Shown here piece by piece: positions 25,846 to 34,566 of a DNA stretch of 54,898 nucleotides. Under the pieces are notes generated by a model. It was not told the DNA's origin. It saw only the letters and a program-made list of their open reading frames with translations, and did not search any database. The stretch's first letter is position 1, and the number at the start of each line of letters is the position of its first letter. The stretch comes from Singulisphaera sp. GP187. Lineage in GTDB: Bacteria > Planctomycetota > Phycisphaerae > Phycisphaerales > SM1A02. The stretch lies in the NCBI GenBank assembly GCA_945871445.1, contig CAMBWI010000008.1, positions 1-54,898 of the forward strand, written 5' to 3'. The translations under genes were made by a program, and so were the position numbers.

Positions 25846-27339
25846 TTAGGGAGCTTCGCCTTCGGCGCCGTCCCCACTACTATCTTTGCCAGTTGGAACT
25901 TTCTTCGGTTTGGAAGCCGCAGGAACTTCCGGTGGCGGTGCGACACCAAAACTTCCAGCTCCACCCGCCGCACCTCCAGCTTTTTGAAAGTCAAAAAACA
26001 TTTTGTTTGCTTTCCGTGCTTGTGATACAGAAAAGACATACACCGAACCTATAACGGTTTTGCCAGAAGCTGGATGCACTGCATTCCAAGAATAAACCTC
26101 TTTCGCGCCAGACATCCCAAGTTTTCCGCCTATTGCATTTGACTCTTTTTGAACTGCACTATTCGACTTAAATACATCGGTGGAGTTTGCGTAGTCCTTC
26201 AACGATGATGATTGCTCAGAACTCTTGCTGACCGTAATCAACTCCCCCATGAATCGGCGCAGAGCGCCTTGAGCTGCTATGGTCGCCTTCTCTCCGGCGA
26301 TCTCTCGTGAAAGGTCACTATCCGACTGTGCGACAGATTGCCCGAATCCGACAAGAACAACCTCGCCTTTCTCGTTCGCACGCGGCTGTGCACCATGAGT
26401 ATAAAGAAGGACCTTCGGTCCTTCGGTCTGAGCCCACTTTCGAATTGACTCTTTCGCATCACTCATTGGCGGATCGCCCTTTCCCAGCAAAGCCTGGTGC
26501 AACTGAGCCGATTTCGGGCTGTGAATCGCAACAACTGCGATTGTTCCCTTCTTGCCTTTCAAAGATGTCTCGAAGGTTTTATATGCTTGAAGCCCGGAGA
26601 GTTCTGCTCTTGCCTGAAGAAACAAAGCACTCTCGAAATCCTTCTGCTGGATTACTTCACTCGTAATTTCCTCCATAGCCTCCTTAGCCTCTGGGGTACC
26701 CGCCTTGATTCCCCGCGCCGCCATCAGTTTGTCCACCTCAAAATTCAACAACGTTTTAGCCTTACCTAAAAGTGTGCTGTCGACCTGCTGCGCAGCGGCT
26801 GGATTGGTTGGATTGGATGCGTCGCCAGAACGAGTAATTTCAGAAAGACTACTTTCCAATATGCTTGAGACTTCCACACGCAAAAATTCTGCGAGTTTGG
26901 TCTTAGCGTTCAGTAATGCTTCCTCAAATGCTTGCTCTCGGCACTGTTGAAAGGAAGGGCTATCTGGTCCACAAGGCAGAGAAGCTTCAGCAATTACAGC
27001 CCAAAAACCATCTGTATCACTATCTAATTCCCAGCCTTTTGAATTGACAAATTCTTCTGCCTGCTGCTTTGCATTTTCAGTCTGCACTCCCTGCCCAGTA
27101 CCAGCCTCTCGACTGAACTCGATCGCAACACCTCCAGCCTCTGACTGTGTTTGTGCGGGCGCAGCTGCCTGAGAAGCTGGGACTGCCTCCCCAGGTGCTT
27201 GTGCGAGCGCAGCTGCCTGAGAAGCTGGAACTGCCTCCCTAGGTGCTTGTGCGTTCGATTGAACTTGCCCATCACAGCAGAACAAACATAAACCACACGC
27301 AAAGGCGAATGTGGACACGATAAATTTTTTCTGGTTCAT
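25846..27339 (-). CDS. DUF6844-type secreted protein, shorter paralogue
   Basis: 497 residues. The N-terminal signal has a Cys-Cys (LFCCDG) that could be a lipobox. A duplicated 16-residue Ala/Pro/Gln linker follows. The core aligns by eye with the first half of the neighbouring 775-residue protein: an 'AEEFVNSKGWELDSDTDG' start against 'AEKWIDEQGVNMGFDP', a paired repeat of AYKTFETS against PWKTFEST, and 'GTIAVVAIHSPKSAQLHQ' against 'GEIAIVAAMSPKYVSAIL'. The tail is low complexity. DUF6844 is the name I associate with this family. Function unknown; possibly an adhesion or export accessory. Confidence 0.65.
   Translation of the reverse strand: MNQKKFIVSTFAFACGLCLFCCDGQVQSNAQAPREAVPASQAAALAQAPGEAVPASQAAAPAQTQSEAGGVAIEFSREAGTGQGVQTENAKQQAEEFVNSKGWELDSDTDGFWAVIAEASLPCGPDSPSFQQCREQAFEEALLNAKTKLAEFLRVEVSSILESSLSEITRSGDASNPTNPAAAQQVDSTLLGKAKTLLNFEVDKLMAARGIKAGTPEAKEAMEEITSEVIQQKDFESALFLQARAELSGLQAYKTFETSLKGKKGTIAVVAIHSPKSAQLHQALLGKGDPPMSDAKESIRKWAQTEGPKVLLYTHGAQPRANEKGEVVLVGFGQSVAQSDSDLSREIAGEKATIAAQGALRRFMGELITVSKSSEQSSSLKDYANSTDVFKSNSAVQKESNAIGGKLGMSGAKEVYSWNAVHPASGKTVIGSVYVFSVSQARKANKMFFDFQKAGGAAGGAGSFGVAPPPEVPAASKPKKVPTGKDSSGDGAEGEAP
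27148..27244 (-). repeat. 48-bp tandem duplication in the DUF6844-type gene
   Basis: Two near-identical 48-base units encode the linker AxAQAPxEAVPASQAAA twice. The duplication is in frame and recent-looking. Confidence 0.85.
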
Positions 27340-27401
27340 AGTCTTTTGATAATCCTTTAATATAAAAAAGTTTAGATTCTGGCGTTTGGTAACAAAGATT
27401 C

Positions 27402-29729
27402 TTATTCTGTAAGAAGGACGATTTCTGATACCCCGACTTGAATTAAATCGCTGTCGCCATCGACAAGCGTTGCTTTTGCTAAACCATCTGTAATTGATGA
27501 TATCACAAGTTTTCCAAATCGATCATGATCAATAACCTTGCGCCCACCGGGCAAACTGACCTCGACTGGGTTTTCGATTGCGAATATTGCGCCAACTTTC
27601 ACTCCTGGGAATGAAGCATCGATCGTCAATATCTTGCCAAAAACTCGAATCACAGCAGCAGATGCCTTCACCGCAGGAGCAAGAGCCGCATTTTTTGGAG
27701 GGGCAATTTTCTCTAATTTCTCCAAGAGGGATTGAACCAATGCCCGCGCAGAGCGAGTGCAAACAAGTTCAATGGGTGGCATATTTGGCTCGACTGCATT
27801 TTGCAAATCCCTACCCGCTCGAACAAGCAACAAGTCACGACCCTTCATTATCACTGTCTGGGTGTCCACCCAAATTACTTCATTGTTTGCCACATTCATA
27901 AGTTTCGCTTCGATAGTTGCCATTGCAACTTCTTTCGCTTCAATTTTCTGAGGGCGAGGCCCCGGCAACCCAGTAAATTCGACTTCGATCAGATTACCAA
28001 TCAGAACGAAATCAGCTGTCAACTGGTTGCCTAGTTTCAGTGCTTCCACTTCTTGTGCACGACCAGTCAAGACCAAACGTTCAGCATTATCCCGAACACC
28101 TTGAAGAACAATTTCATTCTGAGCATCAATCACTTGATACTGTTTCGATTCTAAAAGAGCTTTTTCGAAAACTGTTTCTGTTGTTGCTATCAATTTCCCA
28201 CGAGCGATCGCTGCTCTCTCCCCGCATAAAAAAGGGATCACGGCAATAGTCGGAGGTAATCCAAATCGCGGATTCTTCGGGTCGAATCGCACAAGGTTTG
28301 CGCAAAGTTCTACTTCAAATATTTCACCTTGACGCGACTCAGAAATCTTTGCGTAGGAGTGGATGAATCCATTGGAAAATGTCTTGACTTCAGAATCTAG
28401 CTTTGTGCTTGAAGTAACTTTTTCCTTGACTTCGTTTCCAACAGACTCCATCGCCTCCGCGAACCGCTTTTCAAGGCTAGAATTTCCCTTGACAGTCGTA
28501 CCCTCCTGACGAACAGCTTCCATCAATGCTGCTTCGATTGCCCCGTTGAGTGTGCCTCCAGTGCCCTTGACACGTACTTGTCTTGTGGCCTTCAGCATAT
28601 TTTCAGGAACTGGTGGACAATCGACTTGTGCAACTACAGCTGGCGCGGATTTCTCAGGGGCAGAAATTGTGGTTTTGCCAGCTAAATTGTTGGGACTCGA
28701 ATTTGTACCTAAATTAAGTTTGCTCACAATTACAACAACCTTCTCGCCAGAAACAGGTTCGATTACCGTTCTGCGATAAATATTTTCAATCCCTACACCT
28801 TCGACCTTTGCATTTGCATTTACCTGATTTAAATACTCTGATTCGCTTCGAAAGGATGCTGGCAATTGGGATGACTCGGTTTGTTGAGAGAGAGCGCTTC
28901 GAAAAGCTTTACTTGTAACTTGTTGCCCATGAACAAATGCAAGGTCTTTATCTGCAATTATTTTCGCCTCTGAAATAGCAAAGCCTTCCATTCCAGACTC
29001 TGGGCGAATTCGTGCTTGCCCAAATGCCAGCACACAAAATGTACCGTTTTCATCTGCTTTTATTCTTGTACCAAGCGTGGACAAGAGAACTTGATCACTC
29101 AGACTCTTGATCCAATTTTGAAGCGTCTGCCCCCCCTTATCTCCGCCCCCATTCCCAAGAATCGCAGAGACATATTTAGGACTCATTGCGGCAACGATTG
29201 CGATCTCGCCACGGCCATTGGCATTGGTGGATTCGAATGTCTTCCATGGTGACAGACCTACAATCGCAGCATTTGCCACAACATTTACGACGTCTTTTAC
29301 TTCTTGAATTGTTTGGAATTCAGCCTTCTTCTGAGCTCCATCGAGTGCTTTAACGAGCGCAGAATCGCCAAGAATTTCCCCAAACGATTCCTGCATAACT
29401 GTTTTGGTACTGATCTCTGTCATAATGCTCGCGGCAAGAAACTCTGCCGCAGACTTGCGCGCAGACTGCATGGCGATCTCAAACGCCGCCTGCCGAGATG
29501 CGATGTATTGGGGACTGTCTGGTTGCACTGCTATAGACGCCGACTCGACAACTGTTAAAGCTTGAGTCTTGGGATCAAATCCCATGTTCACTCCTTGCTC
29601 ATCAATCCACTTTTCTGCATTATCACGAGCAATGTCTGGTGAATTCCCCGAAGCAAGGTGACCCATGCCCAGCACGATCATTGACGCTCCGATGGACATT
29701 AGCAATCCGACGCGGTTTTTCTTAAGCAT
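27402..29729 (-). CDS. DUF6844-type protein extended with FlgT/CsgG-like domains
   Basis: 775 residues. Signal peptide 1-28. Residues about 30-345 are paralogous to the adjacent 497-residue protein. Residues about 370-480 resemble an LPP20/FlgT-N domain (ATRQVRVKGTGGTLNGAIEA). Residues about 490-680 resemble a CsgG/FlgT-M fold (PTIAVIPFLCGERAAIARGK, then ADFVLIGNLIEVEF). The end matches a small FlgT-C beta domain (GKILTIDASFPGVKVGAIFAI). Known relatives assemble in the outer membrane or periplasm. It is the first gene of the minus-strand run, so the promoter lies within 29730-30013. Confidence 0.72.
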   Translation of the reverse strand: MLKKNRVGLLMSIGASMIVLGMGHLASGNSPDIARDNAEKWIDEQGVNMGFDPKTQALTVVESASIAVQPDSPQYIASRQAAFEIAMQSARKSAAEFLAASIMTEISTKTVMQESFGEILGDSALVKALDGAQKKAEFQTIQEVKDVVNVVANAAIVGLSPWKTFESTNANGRGEIAIVAAMSPKYVSAILGNGGGDKGGQTLQNWIKSLSDQVLLSTLGTRIKADENGTFCVLAFGQARIRPESGMEGFAISEAKIIADKDLAFVHGQQVTSKAFRSALSQQTESSQLPASFRSESEYLNQVNANAKVEGVGIENIYRRTVIEPVSGEKVVVIVSKLNLGTNSSPNNLAGKTTISAPEKSAPAVVAQVDCPPVPENMLKATRQVRVKGTGGTLNGAIEAALMEAVRQEGTTVKGNSSLEKRFAEAMESVGNEVKEKVTSSTKLDSEVKTFSNGFIHSYAKISESRQGEIFEVELCANLVRFDPKNPRFGLPPTIAVIPFLCGERAAIARGKLIATTETVFEKALLESKQYQVIDAQNEIVLQGVRDNAERLVLTGRAQEVEALKLGNQLTADFVLIGNLIEVEFTGLPGPRPQKIEAKEVAMATIEAKLMNVANNEVIWVDTQTVIMKGRDLLLVRAGRDLQNAVEPNMPPIELVCTRSARALVQSLLEKLEKIAPPKNAALAPAVKASAAVIRVFGKILTIDASFPGVKVGAIFAIENPVEVSLPGGRKVIDHDRFGKLVISSITDGLAKATLVDGDSDLIQVGVSEIVLLTE

Positions 29730-30013
29730 GCTGCCCCTTTATGAACTGGAATGCCCTTGCAGACAATCTGCAAAAGGCGGAACACTGAATAATGACGTCG
29801 CACAACGCGATTCTTGCAATAATTTATTGTACATTCGCACACTGCTGTGATATGAGGTGGCAGAAATTTTAAAATCTAAAGTATGAAACCACGGTTTTTT
29901 GATTTTCGAGGTGTCTTGGCTAAATAAAGTTGCTGTCGTTTTCAGATATTTAGATGGGGCCATTTCTATCGATGGACTTGTAGTATGATGTTTGCAGTCA
30001 GGAAATTTAAACA
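29730..30013. other. Divergent promoter region of the envelope cluster, 284 bases
   Basis: An AT-rich gap between the divergent halves of the cluster. It must hold the start sites for both the 15-gene minus run and the YcfL-like operon. No good -35/-10 pair or palindrome could be picked by eye, consistent with use of a special sigma factor, but that is inference. Confidence 0.5.
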
Positions 30014-30427
30014 ATGAATACAAAACAGCGATTCCGAGCGATTTTTGTAATGCTTACTAGCCTCCCACTTTCAGCAAGTTTGGGGGGTTGCGCTGTCAAT
30101 ACCTATTCATCGGGAGGACCAGTATCAAATATTGGATTAGAACGCGTCGTGCGAGACCAAGGTCTTGCATCCGACATCAAGATTGATGCTGCCAGAATCG
30201 ATATCCGAGGCGGAAATAGAGTTGCTCAACTGACTCTTCGAAATGCAGGTGGATTCGAACGCAATATCGCTGTCGAATTCTCTTGGTTTAATGCTGATGG
30301 AGGCACTCTCACTGGAAACAAAAAGGATTGGCGAAATTACACACTTCGTGCAGGCGAAGTTATCGAAGTTATCTCTATAGGAATTTCTGAATCGGCTGAT
30401 TTTCGTGCTACGATCCGAAATCAATAA
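30014..30427 (+). CDS. YcfL-like lipoprotein (DUF1425)
   Basis: 137 residues. Lipoprotein signal with Cys26 (SASLGGC). The mature domain is an Ig-like beta fold with the DUF1425 pattern: LTLRNAGGFERNIAVEFSWF, then GNKKDWRNYTLRAGEVI and a final strand SADFRATIRN. YcfL lies next to LpoB in E. coli and in other gamma-proteobacteria, and here it is followed by an LpoB-like gene 80 bases downstream. Its role in any organism is unclear. It is the first gene of the plus-strand arm. Confidence 0.75.
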   Translation: MNTKQRFRAIFVMLTSLPLSASLGGCAVNTYSSGGPVSNIGLERVVRDQGLASDIKIDAARIDIRGGNRVAQLTLRNAGGFERNIAVEFSWFNADGGTLTGNKKDWRNYTLRAGEVIEVISIGISESADFRATIRNQ

Positions 30428-30507
30428 TATCCTTTTAGCGTACTGCTGTTAATGTTCACATCTTGGAGATTCAAAAATAACATTCACTTACTAAGGAGCA
30501 AAATAAA

Positions 30508-31101
30508 ATGAAATTCGATCATCTTTTCTCAGTGGTCATCGTTCTCTTTATGTCAGTCGCATCCCTTTCCTCCATTGGATGCGCAACGAGCAATGCTTCT
30601 TACGCAAGAGTCGACAGTACCCGTTCCCTTACGATGGATGAATATGACACAGCCGCACAAAAGCTTGTAGACGAGGTTCTGCTCTCGCCTGCATTTAATA
30701 ACTTTCGCAAAGCAAACACCGATAAAGCTGGCCAAACAGTGATTATGGTAACTTCATATAGAAACGATACTGATGATCGCTCAACCATACCTTTGATGAA
30801 GGGTTTTTTCGAAAAACTTGAGGAATACAGCCTCGAAAAGGGAATCAGTTACAGCAATGATCTTGAAAAAGTCGCAGTAATCAACGCTCAAGACGCAGAT
30901 GACAGATATGACCAATCCACTGGAACTGTAACCACTGGCGCAGCAGCAAAGTCCGTTATTGCCCTTGAAATAATTTTCGAGACTATAAGATCTGCTGGTT
31001 CTTCTCGAACTCAAAATGAGTTCTCGATCCGTGTAAAGTTTATTGATGCTGCCAGAGCAACAACGATCACTTCAAAGTCTTTTAGGCTTACAAAATCTTA
31101 G
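30508..31101 (+). CDS. LpoB-like lipoprotein
   Basis: 197 residues after an AAGGAG site. Lipoprotein signal with Cys25 (LSSIGC). The family landmark is the helix DEYDTAAQKLVDEVLLSPAF after the linker, followed by a strand (TVIMVTSYRNDTDDRS), a helix, then IALEIIFETI and RVKFIDAARATTI strands, the order seen in LpoB. LpoB activates the class A synthase PBP1B in enterobacteria. Many planctomycetes have few or no such synthases, so a different partner is likely here. The stop codon is the start of a 10-bp repeat array. Confidence 0.72.
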   Translation: MKFDHLFSVVIVLFMSVASLSSIGCATSNASYARVDSTRSLTMDEYDTAAQKLVDEVLLSPAFNNFRKANTDKAGQTVIMVTSYRNDTDDRSTIPLMKGFFEKLEEYSLEKGISYSNDLEKVAVINAQDADDRYDQSTGTVTTGAAAKSVIALEIIFETIRSAGSSRTQNEFSIRVKFIDAARATTITSKSFRLTKS

Positions 31102-31136
31102 GCATTCTTAGGCATTCTTAGGCATTCTTAGGCATT
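31097..31136 (+). repeat. Four perfect 10-bp repeats between the LpoB-like stop and the channel gene start
   Basis: The unit tcttaggcat occurs four times in a row. The first copy contains the TAG stop of the LpoB-like gene, and the last is followed directly by the ATG of the channel gene. The array fills the whole 35-base spacer, where a ribosome site would normally be. Copy-number change would alter the spacing. Confidence 0.95.
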
Positions 31137-33041
31137 ATGAATGCGACAAAATTCCTAGTCCGTTTGCTCAAAAGACTTAGATATAACTTCGAAAATTCTC
31201 TTTCTCGCCCAAGAGCATTTACAGGCTATGTTTTCATAGTCATCATTCTCCTTGCGATTGTGATGGCTTTTTTACAATCGATGATCCGAGCGATATCTGC
31301 TTTCAATCAACCGCTCGACTCAAGCACAAGTTTTTTCGCTTTTTGGGAAGCATTTACGAAGATTCTTGGGTTTGGCAATACCGAGCCATGGGGCTCTCAA
31401 ATCATGAAGGTCCTTTACTGGGCGATTGGAATTACGATCTCTGGTGCGGTGATCGGTTTTATTTCAAACATGATCACACGCTCAGTCGCCCATCTAAAAT
31501 TAGGAAAGGGTCCTGTTATTGAATCGGGCCACACACTCATTCTTGGTTGCTCAAATCGACTCTATTCGGTGCTGAAACAGTTAGCGATTGCCAATGCGAA
31601 TGTACGTAAGCCAACGGTCGTTATTTTCTCATCGCTTTCCAGAGAAGCGATAGAGAGTGAAATCGAATCCCGTGCCAAAGCCATTGGCGATTTGAAAATC
31701 ATTACTCGCACAGGGGACCCGACAAACCCAGCAGATCTGCAGCGAATGAATGTTTCTCAAGCAAAGTCAATCATCATCCTAGATGCGGATGCTTCGGGTG
31801 ATGCGAATGTGATCTCGACTATTCTTGCGTTGAAAACCTTCAATTTAAATCAACAGATTCGCATTATTGCCGAACTCGACAATTCCAATACCGCCAAAAC
31901 AATTTGTAACTTATCCAATGATCAGGTTATTGCTATTCGATCACACGATGTGATCGCACGCGTCACTGCACAGGCATCTCGTCAGCCTGGACTTGCAACA
32001 GTCATACTTGACTTGCTTGACTTCTCCGGCGATGAGATTTACTTCGCGAAGGTTGACGCACTTGTTGGCAGAACGTATTCGGATGCCATCTTGGCTTTTC
32101 ATTCAGCTTCTGTGATCGGAGTGGTGGACGCCCAAGGTCAAACCCATGTCAATCCAAGTCAGTCGTATCAATTCCAGAATGGAGACAAAGTTATTGCAAT
32201 TGCAGCAGATGATGACAAGATCGTCTTTACTGGTTTTCGCGAAGAAATCTTGACCAGAGCTAATACAGTCGTTCGAAAGGCAATTCAAGAACCAGAGCAT
32301 TTCCTAGTGATCGGCTGGTCAAAGTTGGGTCACTCGGTTCTTTCAGAGATTTCCAAATTCTTACCGATTGGGTCGACGGCTCACATTGTTGCGCAATCCA
32401 AGTTTGTTACGCCAAATCAACTTTCGAAACTTGACTGTGGCTCCAATCTCACCGTGACTTTCGCTTTGGTCTCTGGAGATTTCAACGAACTGAATGTTGC
32501 TGTATCTGCGAAGAAGTACAAGGATGTAATCATCTTTGGCTATCGAAATTCGTTGAACCCCAAAGAGGCTGATGCGCAAACATTGCTTACGATGCTTCAG
32601 GTAAACCATCTCTTTGCCCTTGGCGAGAGTGGCGTAATGCGCGGTCGCTTGATTGCGGAAATTCTCGATGGGAGCAAGACAGAACTTGCCCAAGTTGCAG
32701 GTATTGACGATCTCATCGTGAGCGATAACCTTGCTGCATTGCTCATTGCACAAGTGTCAGAGAATCCTTCACTTGCCACAATTTTTGATGATCTTTTCGA
32801 TGTCGATGGCGCTTCGGTCAATATCCGACCAATTCAAAACTATGCGCCGCTAGGTGTGGAAATCGAATTCGCACAACTTGTGGGAATCGGCCGGTCATAT
32901 GGTGACTCTGTCATCGGCTACCGTGTGCATGCCAACCAAAAGTTCGGCTCAGCAAAGGCTGTTCATTTAAATCCATCGAAGTCCCGCATGTTCACTCCAG
33001 CTGCCGGCGATGGGATCATTGTCATCGGGAACATTGAGTAG
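31137..33041 (+). CDS. CASTOR/POLLUX-like ion channel with two NAD-binding (RCK-type) domains
   Basis: 634 residues. Two membrane helices (about 28-50 and 88-110) flank a pore segment AFWEAFTKILGFGNTEPWG, which lacks the GYGD potassium filter. Two Rossmann-type regulatory domains follow, starting HTLILGCSNRLYSVLKQL and EHFLVIGWSKLGHSVLSEI. This is the layout of plant CASTOR/POLLUX and their bacterial relatives, ligand-gated cation channels of the inner membrane. It lies directly downstream of the LpoB-like gene. Ion selectivity and ligand (possibly NAD or calcium) are unknown. Confidence 0.84.
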   Translation: MNATKFLVRLLKRLRYNFENSLSRPRAFTGYVFIVIILLAIVMAFLQSMIRAISAFNQPLDSSTSFFAFWEAFTKILGFGNTEPWGSQIMKVLYWAIGITISGAVIGFISNMITRSVAHLKLGKGPVIESGHTLILGCSNRLYSVLKQLAIANANVRKPTVVIFSSLSREAIESEIESRAKAIGDLKIITRTGDPTNPADLQRMNVSQAKSIIILDADASGDANVISTILALKTFNLNQQIRIIAELDNSNTAKTICNLSNDQVIAIRSHDVIARVTAQASRQPGLATVILDLLDFSGDEIYFAKVDALVGRTYSDAILAFHSASVIGVVDAQGQTHVNPSQSYQFQNGDKVIAIAADDDKIVFTGFREEILTRANTVVRKAIQEPEHFLVIGWSKLGHSVLSEISKFLPIGSTAHIVAQSKFVTPNQLSKLDCGSNLTVTFALVSGDFNELNVAVSAKKYKDVIIFGYRNSLNPKEADAQTLLTMLQVNHLFALGESGVMRGRLIAEILDGSKTELAQVAGIDDLIVSDNLAALLIAQVSENPSLATIFDDLFDVDGASVNIRPIQNYAPLGVEIEFAQLVGIGRSYGDSVIGYRVHANQKFGSAKAVHLNPSKSRMFTPAAGDGIIVIGNIE

Positions 33042-33120
33042 GCAGAAGTTCAAATCTGGCGCTCACTCACTTTCAATTTGCGTCGAAGACTTTCTACTTT
33101 TGACCAAACATCGATTCGAT

Positions 33121-33780
33121 TTACATTCCAAACCAGCCGCAAGTGATGCGGATTACCTCAATGGTGTATTCACCTGCTGCAGATGGACCACCTAATTCGT
33201 TTGCAAGAAGCAATCCAATACAAAGAAGGTTGGCACCTGGAAAGAACAGAAACGCAAATAGAAACCCAATCTCTTTTAAATCAGACTGCTGAAAATGCAT
33301 TTCGCTCCATGTTGAAAAAATGCTGTAAGCAGTCGCGGCACCTAGTAACCAACGTGCGAAGTCGGTTGGAGTGGAAGCCAACGCAAATGTGGCAATCAAA
33401 ATAGCAATCGGAACTGTTGGCAAAAAATAAGGTGATGAAATTATAAACCAGTTTGAACCACCAAGGCGAACGTGTCCTAGTGAATCAGCACCTGTTGTTC
33501 CATCGGTGCTGCGCAGTTCAATCACGGGAACAAATGTGAGCCAAGCTGCGATTGCATGAGTAAATTCATGTTCCATTGTTGCTAGGAATGTCACAATTTT
33601 GGTACGGCGAAAGATCAACCAAAGAATGCCCGCAATACAGAATCCAATTCCAAATGGCGCTCTCCATAAATTTGCGTCCCACGCTCCATGAAGTAATTTA
33701 CAGAATGCCAGTACAGCCGCCGGCGTGAAGAAGGCGGTCGTGATCGCGATTGGCCATTTAACAAGAGATAACAACATCAA
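33121..33780 (-). CDS. Membrane protease-like protein with HExxH motif (M50-like)
   Basis: 219 residues with about five membrane segments. MEHEFTHAIAAWLTF carries a zinc-protease HExxH motif inside a hydrophobic stretch, as in intramembrane M50 proteases. A later segment (SNWFIISSPYFLPTVPI) has the Pro-rich character of the third helix, but the usual second NPDG motif is not clear. It is probably an intramembrane metalloprotease or a relative. It is not clearly linked to its neighbours. A 12-bp palindrome lies about 41 bases upstream. Confidence 0.65.
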   Translation of the reverse strand: MMLLSLVKWPIAITTAFFTPAAVLAFCKLLHGAWDANLWRAPFGIGFCIAGILWLIFRRTKIVTFLATMEHEFTHAIAAWLTFVPVIELRSTDGTTGADSLGHVRLGGSNWFIISSPYFLPTVPIAILIATFALASTPTDFARWLLGAATAYSIFSTWSEMHFQQSDLKEIGFLFAFLFFPGANLLCIGLLLANELGGPSAAGEYTIEVIRITCGWFGM

Positions 33781-33820
33781 CTGACATCCTTTTCATTTTT
33801 TTAAACTATATTTTCGATTC

Positions 33821-33832
33821 GCTTCCGGAAGC
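33821..33832. promoter_or_regulatory. 12-bp perfect palindrome upstream of the M50-like gene
   Basis: GCTTCCGGAAGC is self-complementary and sits 41-52 bases before the ATG at 33780. It is a possible operator. Chance occurrence is not excluded. Confidence 0.3.
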
Positions 33833-34008
33833 CAAATGATACTTTAGAGATTTTTACTGATGTATGTTTCATAGATGCAAAAGTATTGCTTGGATTGAGT
33901 TGGAACGAATCATTTATTGTTTTAAATTTTGGTCAGGATCATGCGATTGGTCGATTGACATTTCGCCTACCCAAAGATGAACCCAAACGAAAACAATATG
34001 TTTTTGGT

Positions 34009-34428
34009 TCAAGTACGAGTACTCGAATTTGTCTGTCGCTTACCAATCAATCCACCAATTCCACCCACGAATGCGCCACCAAGTGCGCCTAAGACTGCTC
34101 CTGCAACTGCGCAAATCATCCAGTTCGCACCGAGATTTACAAGAGATCCCCCCAGTGCTCCAACGACGGTTCCAACAATTGCGCCAACAATCGCACCGAC
34201 GATACCGCCAAAAATAACACCAATAAGTTTTCCAAGTATGAATCTCAAGAGAACCGCAACGATTACTCCGATAATTCCGCCACCGATTGCACCAACAAAT
34301 GCACCACTAAACAGACCGACGATCATCCCTGATGATGAACCCTGGTCAATCGCTATATATCCACCCCCGAGTGCACCGACAATCATGCCGACGATTGATC
34401 CAACAAAAAAACCCATAAATGCCATCAT
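34009..34428 (-). CDS. Glycine-zipper membrane protein
   Basis: 139 residues from the ATG at 34428, eight bases after AAGGAG; a GTG nine bases earlier is less well placed. It is almost entirely Gly/Ala/Ile/Val with repeated GxxxG spacing (for example VGMIVGALGGGY and GGIVGAIVGAIVGTVVGALG), the glycine-zipper pattern of self-associating membrane or outer-membrane proteins. The tail is basic. No function is known. A Thr/Pro-rich open frame on the opposite strand is a shadow of it. It diverges from a DUF456 gene that has the same composition. Confidence 0.65.
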   Translation of the reverse strand: MMAFMGFFVGSIVGMIVGALGGGYIAIDQGSSSGMIVGLFSGAFVGAIGGGIIGVIVAVLLRFILGKLIGVIFGGIVGAIVGAIVGTVVGALGGSLVNLGANWMICAVAGAVLGALGGAFVGGIGGLIGKRQTNSSTRT

Positions 34429-34566
34429 TAAAAACACTCCTTGTTAAAAACATCATACATGCAATCGGCGCTATTTTTTATATTGTGCAAGCTGCGGGCA
34501 GGGATCATGAACGATTTAAAAATGGACTTTGCTCGGGTATGTCTGCCTATGCGATACCCTTCCCCT

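Noticed and set aside
12835-33041. Classical secretion system or flagellar locus
   Set aside because: FlgT- and CsgG-like domains occur, but no flagellar rod, ring, curli subunit or secretion ATPase genes are present.
33886-34092. Small plus-strand frame of 68 codons
   Set aside because: No ribosome site or homology pattern, and it runs into the glycine-zipper gene.
33977-34447. Plus-strand Thr/Pro/Ile-rich open frame
   Set aside because: Shadow of the glycine-zipper gene on the minus strand, which has a good ribosome site and a membrane-protein composition.
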